Source: CAG-791 sp002394525
GTDB taxonomy: Bacteria > Bacillota > Clostridia > Lachnospirales > Lachnospiraceae
Length of the DNA: 16,187 bases
Direction of reading: 5' to 3'
NCBI GenBank assembly: GCA_946536955.1
Contig: CAMNFJ010000056.1
Span: forward strand, 1-16,187
Positions 12,968 to 16,187 of this stretch are shown one piece after another. Numbering within the stretch: position 1 is the first letter of the stretch; the number at the start of each line of letters is the position of its first letter. The notes under the pieces were generated by a model that did not search any database, was not told where the DNA came from, and saw only the letters and a list, made by a program, of their open reading frames with translations. The position numbers and the translations under genes were made by a program.

Positions 12968-14791
12968 ATGGATATCTCACAAGTCATTGCGCTCTTCAGC
13001 GGCGTAGCTCTCTTCCTTTTCGGCATGTCCCTGATGGGAGACGGCCTGAAAAAGGTTTCCGGCAGCAAACTGGAGCCCATTCTGTACAAGCTCTCAGGCA
13101 CTCCCCTGCGGGGCGTCCTCCTCGGGACTGGCGTGACCGCCGTGATCCAGTCCTCCTCGGCGACCGCCGTCATGATCGTCGGCTTCGTCAGCGCAGGCAT
13201 GATGAAGGTCTCCCAGGGCATCAGCGTCATCCTGGGCGCGATCCTGGGCACCAGTATCACAGGCTGGGTCATCTGTCTCAGCTACATCGATTCAGCAGGC
13301 GGCCTTGCTGCCCTGCTCTCAACCAAGACCCTGACCGGCATCGTCGCCGTCATCGGCATCCTCATGCGTATGATCGGCAAAAAGCCTTCCACCAAGCACG
13401 TCGGTGACATCCTCATGGGCTTTGTCGTCCTCATGTTCGGCATGAGCACCATGAGCAGCTCCGTGAGCAGCCTGGGCGAGCAGCCCTGGTTCACCAGGGC
13501 CCTCACCTCCATGTCCAACCCCATTCTCGGCATCCTGGTCGGCGCCCTCTTCACGGCGGTCCTCCAGTCTGCCTCGGCTGCGGTCGGTATCGTGCAGGCC
13601 CTCTCCGTGACAGGAGCCATGAGCTTTGAGTCCGCCTTCCCCCTGCTTCTGGGTATCTCGATCGGCGCCGCCGCTCCCGTCATGCTGACAGCCCTGGGCG
13701 CCAACACAAACGGAAAGCGGGTCTCCATGACCTACCCCATCGTCACGCTCCTGGGCTCCGTCGTCGTCGCCTCCGTATTTTACCTTGCGAATTTCTTCTT
13801 CCATTTTTCCTTTATGAAAATGACCATGAACCCCTTCAATCTGGCCGCGATCAACACGATCATGCGACTGGCCATGGTCATCCTGCTCTTCCCCTTCCTG
13901 GACGTCATCGAGGCCCTCGTGACCAACATGTTCCCTGCAGGACCGGAGGAAAGGGAGCTGCCCAAGGTCCAGCTCGAGGAAATGCTGCTCAAGCATCCCG
14001 CCATGGCCCTCGAACAGTGCCGCCTGACCATGAACGACATGGCCGCCATCACACAGAAGGGCGTAAACCTGGCCATCGAGATGCTGCATGACCACAAGGC
14101 CGACCACACTGAAGATATCAGAAAGATCGAGCAGGCCGTCGACGATTACGAGGACGCCCTGGGAACCTACCTGGTCAAACTGACAGGCCAGGAGATGACA
14201 ACAGAGCAGAACGAATACGTCTCCAAGTACCTGCACACCATCTCTGACCTGGAGCTCATCTCCGACCAGGCCCTGGTCGTCGCCGTCGGCGTCCAGGAGG
14301 CCCGCGAGAAATTCGGCAAATTCTCCGGAAACGCTGAACACGAACTCCACGTCATGGGCGATGCAGTCGGAGAAGTCACTGGCCTGGCTGTAAGGGCCTT
14401 TACCGAAAACAACCTCAGCGAAGCCGAAAAGATCGAGCCTCTTGAGGAACTGATCGACAACCTCTGCGACACCATGAAGCTCAACCATGTCGACCGCCTG
14501 CAGAAAAAGATCTGCACCATCACCCAGGGCTTCGTCTTCAACGACATCATCACCGGCTGCGAACGTATTTCCGACCACTGCTCCAACATTGCGGTCGCCA
14601 TGATTGTCCTCGGCCACGACTCCTTCGATATGCACGAGTATCTGACCAACCTCAGGGAAGACCGCAGCTCCGCCTACCAGCGCTACTACGAGGAATACAA
14701 AAAGAAATATTCCATCGACGTATCCGCCTCCGGAGAGACCGCCAGAGAGACTCCCTTTGTGCGCTCCTCCTCTTCCCTCTTCGCGACCTGA
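12968..14791 (+). CDS. Na/Pi cotransporter with C-terminal PhoU-like domain
   Basis: 607 residues from the ATG at 12968, which has AGAGGA seven bases upstream. An in-frame GTG at 12911 would add a very basic Lys/Arg leader and lacks a ribosome site. The membrane half (about 1-320) carries the two inverted halves of the Na/Pi family: VTAVIQSSSATAVMI (56-70) and LFTAVLQSASAAVGI (194-208), with Q61 and Q200 in the QSSS-type motifs that form the substrate site in this family. Roughly eight to nine helices are visible. The C-terminal half (about 340-560) is helical and PhoU-like, including ERISDHCSNIA (532-542), where PhoU proteins place a metal-binding helix. It would import inorganic phosphate with sodium at the plasma membrane. 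A terminator follows. Confidence 0.94.
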   Translation: MDISQVIALFSGVALFLFGMSLMGDGLKKVSGSKLEPILYKLSGTPLRGVLLGTGVTAVIQSSSATAVMIVGFVSAGMMKVSQGISVILGAILGTSITGWVICLSYIDSAGGLAALLSTKTLTGIVAVIGILMRMIGKKPSTKHVGDILMGFVVLMFGMSTMSSSVSSLGEQPWFTRALTSMSNPILGILVGALFTAVLQSASAAVGIVQALSVTGAMSFESAFPLLLGISIGAAAPVMLTALGANTNGKRVSMTYPIVTLLGSVVVASVFYLANFFFHFSFMKMTMNPFNLAAINTIMRLAMVILLFPFLDVIEALVTNMFPAGPEERELPKVQLEEMLLKHPAMALEQCRLTMNDMAAITQKGVNLAIEMLHDHKADHTEDIRKIEQAVDDYEDALGTYLVKLTGQEMTTEQNEYVSKYLHTISDLELISDQALVVAVGVQEAREKFGKFSGNAEHELHVMGDAVGEVTGLAVRAFTENNLSEAEKIEPLEELIDNLCDTMKLNHVDRLQKKICTITQGFVFNDIITGCERISDHCSNIAVAMIVLGHDSFDMHEYLTNLREDRSSAYQRYYEEYKKKYSIDVSASGETARETPFVRSSSSLFAT

Positions 14792-14853
14792 GCGCCCGGC
14801 TGACACCTGGTCACAGGCCAAAGCAGCCCCTTCCAGGACCCCACTGATCTATA

Positions 14854-14887
14854 AACCCGCCCGGCCTGACCGCCGGACGGGTTTTTT
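14854..14887 (+). terminator. Intrinsic terminator of the Na/Pi cotransporter gene
   Basis: AACCCGCCCGGC (14854-14865) pairs with GCCGGACGGGTT (14872-14883) with one mismatch, loop CTGACC, and runs into six T (14882-14887). It starts 63 bases after the stop codon. Confidence 0.9.
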
Positions 14888-14932
14888 ATGTGGAGAGCGA
14901 CAGGAGCGGCAGAGGTAGGGTGACGGGGGCAG

Positions 14933-15038
14933 GGTGTGACAGAGGGTGTGGCAGAGGGGCGGTGCGACAGAGGGTGTGACAGAGGGACAGGCACCTTGTC
15001 ACAGCAGTGTGACAAGGTGCCTGTCCCTCTGTCACACC
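14933..15038. repeat. Second REPIN-like inverted repeat
   Basis: A perfect inverted repeat has 31-base arms, 14973-15003 and 15008-15038, around GCAG. Each arm contains a hairpin: TGTGACA, a 15-base loop GAGGGACAGGCACCT, then TGTCACA (14975-15003; mirrored 15008-15036). To the left, GGTGTGACAGAG recurs at 14933, 14945 (one change) and 14961 (one change) before the copy at 14973. The build matches the element at 10336-10526, but the stem sequence is different. An open frame across it is only a translation of the repeat. Confidence 0.85.
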
Positions 15039-15121
15039 TTTCCCTCGACACCTTCCCCCAAAACAGACCGGGAAAAAACGCCAAAAGAAATACCAAGAAG
15101 GGATGCAGATTTCCCATTTCA

Positions 15122-15130
15122 TGCTATAAT
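15122..15130 (+). promoter_or_regulatory. Extended -10 promoter, probably of scpA
   Basis: TGC-TATAAT (15122-15130) is a perfect extended -10 element in an AT-rich patch; the -35 is poor. It would give a leader of about 160 bases before the scpA ATG. That leader has a GTACATGTAC palindrome (15244-15253) and a REP-like fragment, and no other gene. Confidence 0.55.
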
Positions 15131-15189
15131 GCTTACTACTTTGACTCTGATTTGTGAAAACACCTTCAATCAGCCGGAGTCCGGGCCTC

Positions 15190-15217
15190 AAAGACCGGGG
15201 ACAGAGCCTCTCTCTTT
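15190..15217. repeat. REP-like fragment in the scpA leader
   Basis: CCGGGGACAGAGCCT (15195-15209) is identical to the reverse complement of 12036-12050. It is enclosed by AAAGA (15190-15194) and TCTTT (15213-15217), a short stem around an 18-base loop. The exact 15-base match is firm; calling it a member of the family is an inference. Confidence 0.4.
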
Positions 15218-15296
15218 CCTGTGCACGCCTCATCGAAGGGCATGTACATGTACTCCGCTCTCCCCCTGCAGCCCCGGCGGCAATAAAATCAAAACT

Positions 15297-16187
15297 ATGG
15301 CTATTCCTGTAAAACTCCCGGTGTTTGAGGGCCCCCTGGACCTGCTCATGCACCTGATCGAAAAAAACAAGATCGACATCTACGATATCCCCATCGTCGA
15401 GATCACCGACCAGTACCTGGAATACATCCACCAGATGGACCGCGAGGACCTGGATGTGACCAGCGAATTTCTGGTCATGGCGGCGACCCTCCTGGACATC
15501 AAGAGCCGCATGCTCCTCCCCCGCGAGAAGAATGAGGAGACCGGCGAGGAAGAGGGCGACCCCCGCGAGGAACTCGTGCGCCGCCTGGTGGAATACAAGA
15601 TGTACAAATATCTCTCGGAAGAACTTGCGGTCTACCGCGAGCAGGCCGGAGTGCGCTATTTCCGCCAGCAGAAGCTCCCGAAGGAAGTCCTCCACTATCA
15701 GCCCCCCATCAATTACGACGAACTTCTCAAGGGGACAGACCTCCAGAGCCTGCAGAAGGTTTTCGGCGAGGTCCTTCGCAGAAAAAAGAGCCGCCGGGAC
15801 CCCATCCGCAGCGGCTTCGGCAAGATCAAGCGCGAGGAAGTCAGCATCGACACCAAAATGCTCTACATCCGCGCCTACCTCCAGGCTCACCCCCACACCG
15901 ACTTCCGGGCCCTTCTGGAGTCGCGGGAAAGCCGGGAGGAGGTCATTGTCACCTTCCTCATCCTCCTGGAGCTCATGAAGACCCAGAAGATCCACATCGT
16001 CCAGGACACCATCGGCGGCCGGATCCTGGTCGAAGCGACATCGGGCTCTGATCCGGAAGAAAATGCCGCCAGTGAAGCATTTGCAGGAACCAACGACACA
16101 GAAGAGCCGACAGATACCGCTGCGATTGAAAGCGTTGAAGACGATTCTCCGGCAGAAACTGCGGTGGAAGCGGCCGATGACGAAGTG
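15297..16187 (+). CDS. scpA: Segregation and condensation protein A (3' end beyond window)
   Basis: 297 codons are open to the window edge with no stop. ScpA is the kleisin of the SMC-ScpAB condensin, which compacts and separates the chromosome. The kleisin N-terminus is plain: PVFEGPLDLLMHLIEKNKID (8-27), DIPIVEITDQYLEYI (30-44) and LVMAATLLDIKSRMLLP (59-75), which binds the SMC neck. The C-terminal winged helix (about 185-246) ends with TFLILLELMKTQKIHIVQ (219-236) and GGRILVEA. Family members usually end near here (about 240-260 residues), but this frame goes on for at least 50 acidic residues (SDPEENAASE and on, Glu/Asp/Ala/Thr-rich). The ribosome site is weak; no start codon lies upstream in frame nearby. 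scpB is expected next but lies outside the window. Confidence 0.95.
   Translation, partial: MAIPVKLPVFEGPLDLLMHLIEKNKIDIYDIPIVEITDQYLEYIHQMDREDLDVTSEFLVMAATLLDIKSRMLLPREKNEETGEEEGDPREELVRRLVEYKMYKYLSEELAVYREQAGVRYFRQQKLPKEVLHYQPPINYDELLKGTDLQSLQKVFGEVLRRKKSRRDPIRSGFGKIKREEVSIDTKMLYIRAYLQAHPHTDFRALLESRESREEVIVTFLILLELMKTQKIHIVQDTIGGRILVEATSGSDPEENAASEAFAGTNDTEEPTDTAAIESVEDDSPAETAVEAADDEV

Noticed and set aside
13319..14821. 500-residue minus-strand open frame
   Set aside because: Antisense to the Na/Pi cotransporter; His/Asp/Gly-rich translation typical of the reverse of GC-rich codons.
14936..15157. Small plus-strand protein of 73 residues
   Set aside because: Almost entirely a translation of the inverted repeat (CDRG repeats); no ribosome site.
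14886..15995. 369-residue minus-strand open frame
   Set aside because: Antisense to scpA and running through a REPIN-like repeat; no family motif.

Overview
The window comes from a GC-rich member of the Bacillota, most likely a clostridium of the Lachnospiraceae type. This is inferred from gene content and protein style: a zinc-ribbon membrane protein, a phosphodiester glycosidase with a low-complexity linker, a cytidylate-kinase-like protein, ScpA, strong AGGAGG ribosome sites, and third codon positions dominated by G and C. The taxon is not proven. I see no rRNA, tRNA, CRISPR array, phage gene or transposase. It reads as chromosomal housekeeping and envelope genes, with unusually repeat-rich intergenic DNA.

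Layout. 1-986 (+): the tail of an unidentified gene, translationally coupled to a zinc-ribbon, single-pass membrane protein with an Asp/Ser/Trp tail. 987-1528: a strong terminator, then two 145-bp tandem hairpin-rich repeats. 1520-3936 (-): three overlapping envelope genes (phosphodiester glycosidase, four-helix membrane protein, PAP2 phosphatase). 3937-4294: a divergent third member of the hairpin repeat and a terminator. 4295-5572 (-): a second zinc-ribbon membrane protein with an extracytoplasmic domain. 5811-8575 (-): a cluster of cytidylate-kinase-like protein, TPR/SEC-C protein and a small HTH-like protein, ending in a terminator. 8649-10303 (-): the thioredoxin system trxA-trxB with a near-consensus promoter, an operator-like palindrome and a terminator. 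10336-10526: an inverted-repeat element resembling a REPIN. 10561-12829 (-): an OmpR/PhoB-type response regulator and its PhoR-like histidine kinase. 12968-14791 (+), divergent from the regulator: an Na/Pi cotransporter with a PhoU-like C-terminal domain. 14854-15217: terminator, a second REPIN-like element and a promoter. 15297-end (+): scpA, cut by the window edge.

How the genes relate. The regulator/kinase pair and the phosphate transporter share a 138-bp divergent promoter that holds two TTAACA boxes 11 bp apart, the arrangement of PhoP boxes in Bacillus. This suggests a small phosphate-sensing and uptake module. The glycosidase-membrane-PAP2 trio overlaps end to start and probably acts on cell-surface polysaccharide or its lipid carrier. 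TrxA and TrxB form a complete NADPH-dependent disulfide-reducing system.

The most interesting material is not in the genes. At least five intergenic sites carry a GGGAC-containing core inside short stems of differing sequence, two of them as head-to-head pairs; this looks like a family of REP/REPIN-like elements with variable stems. Separately, the 145-bp tandem repeats are almost identical except that the inner stem of the last hairpin has been exchanged as a block with full base-pair compensation around a constant TATCGA loop.
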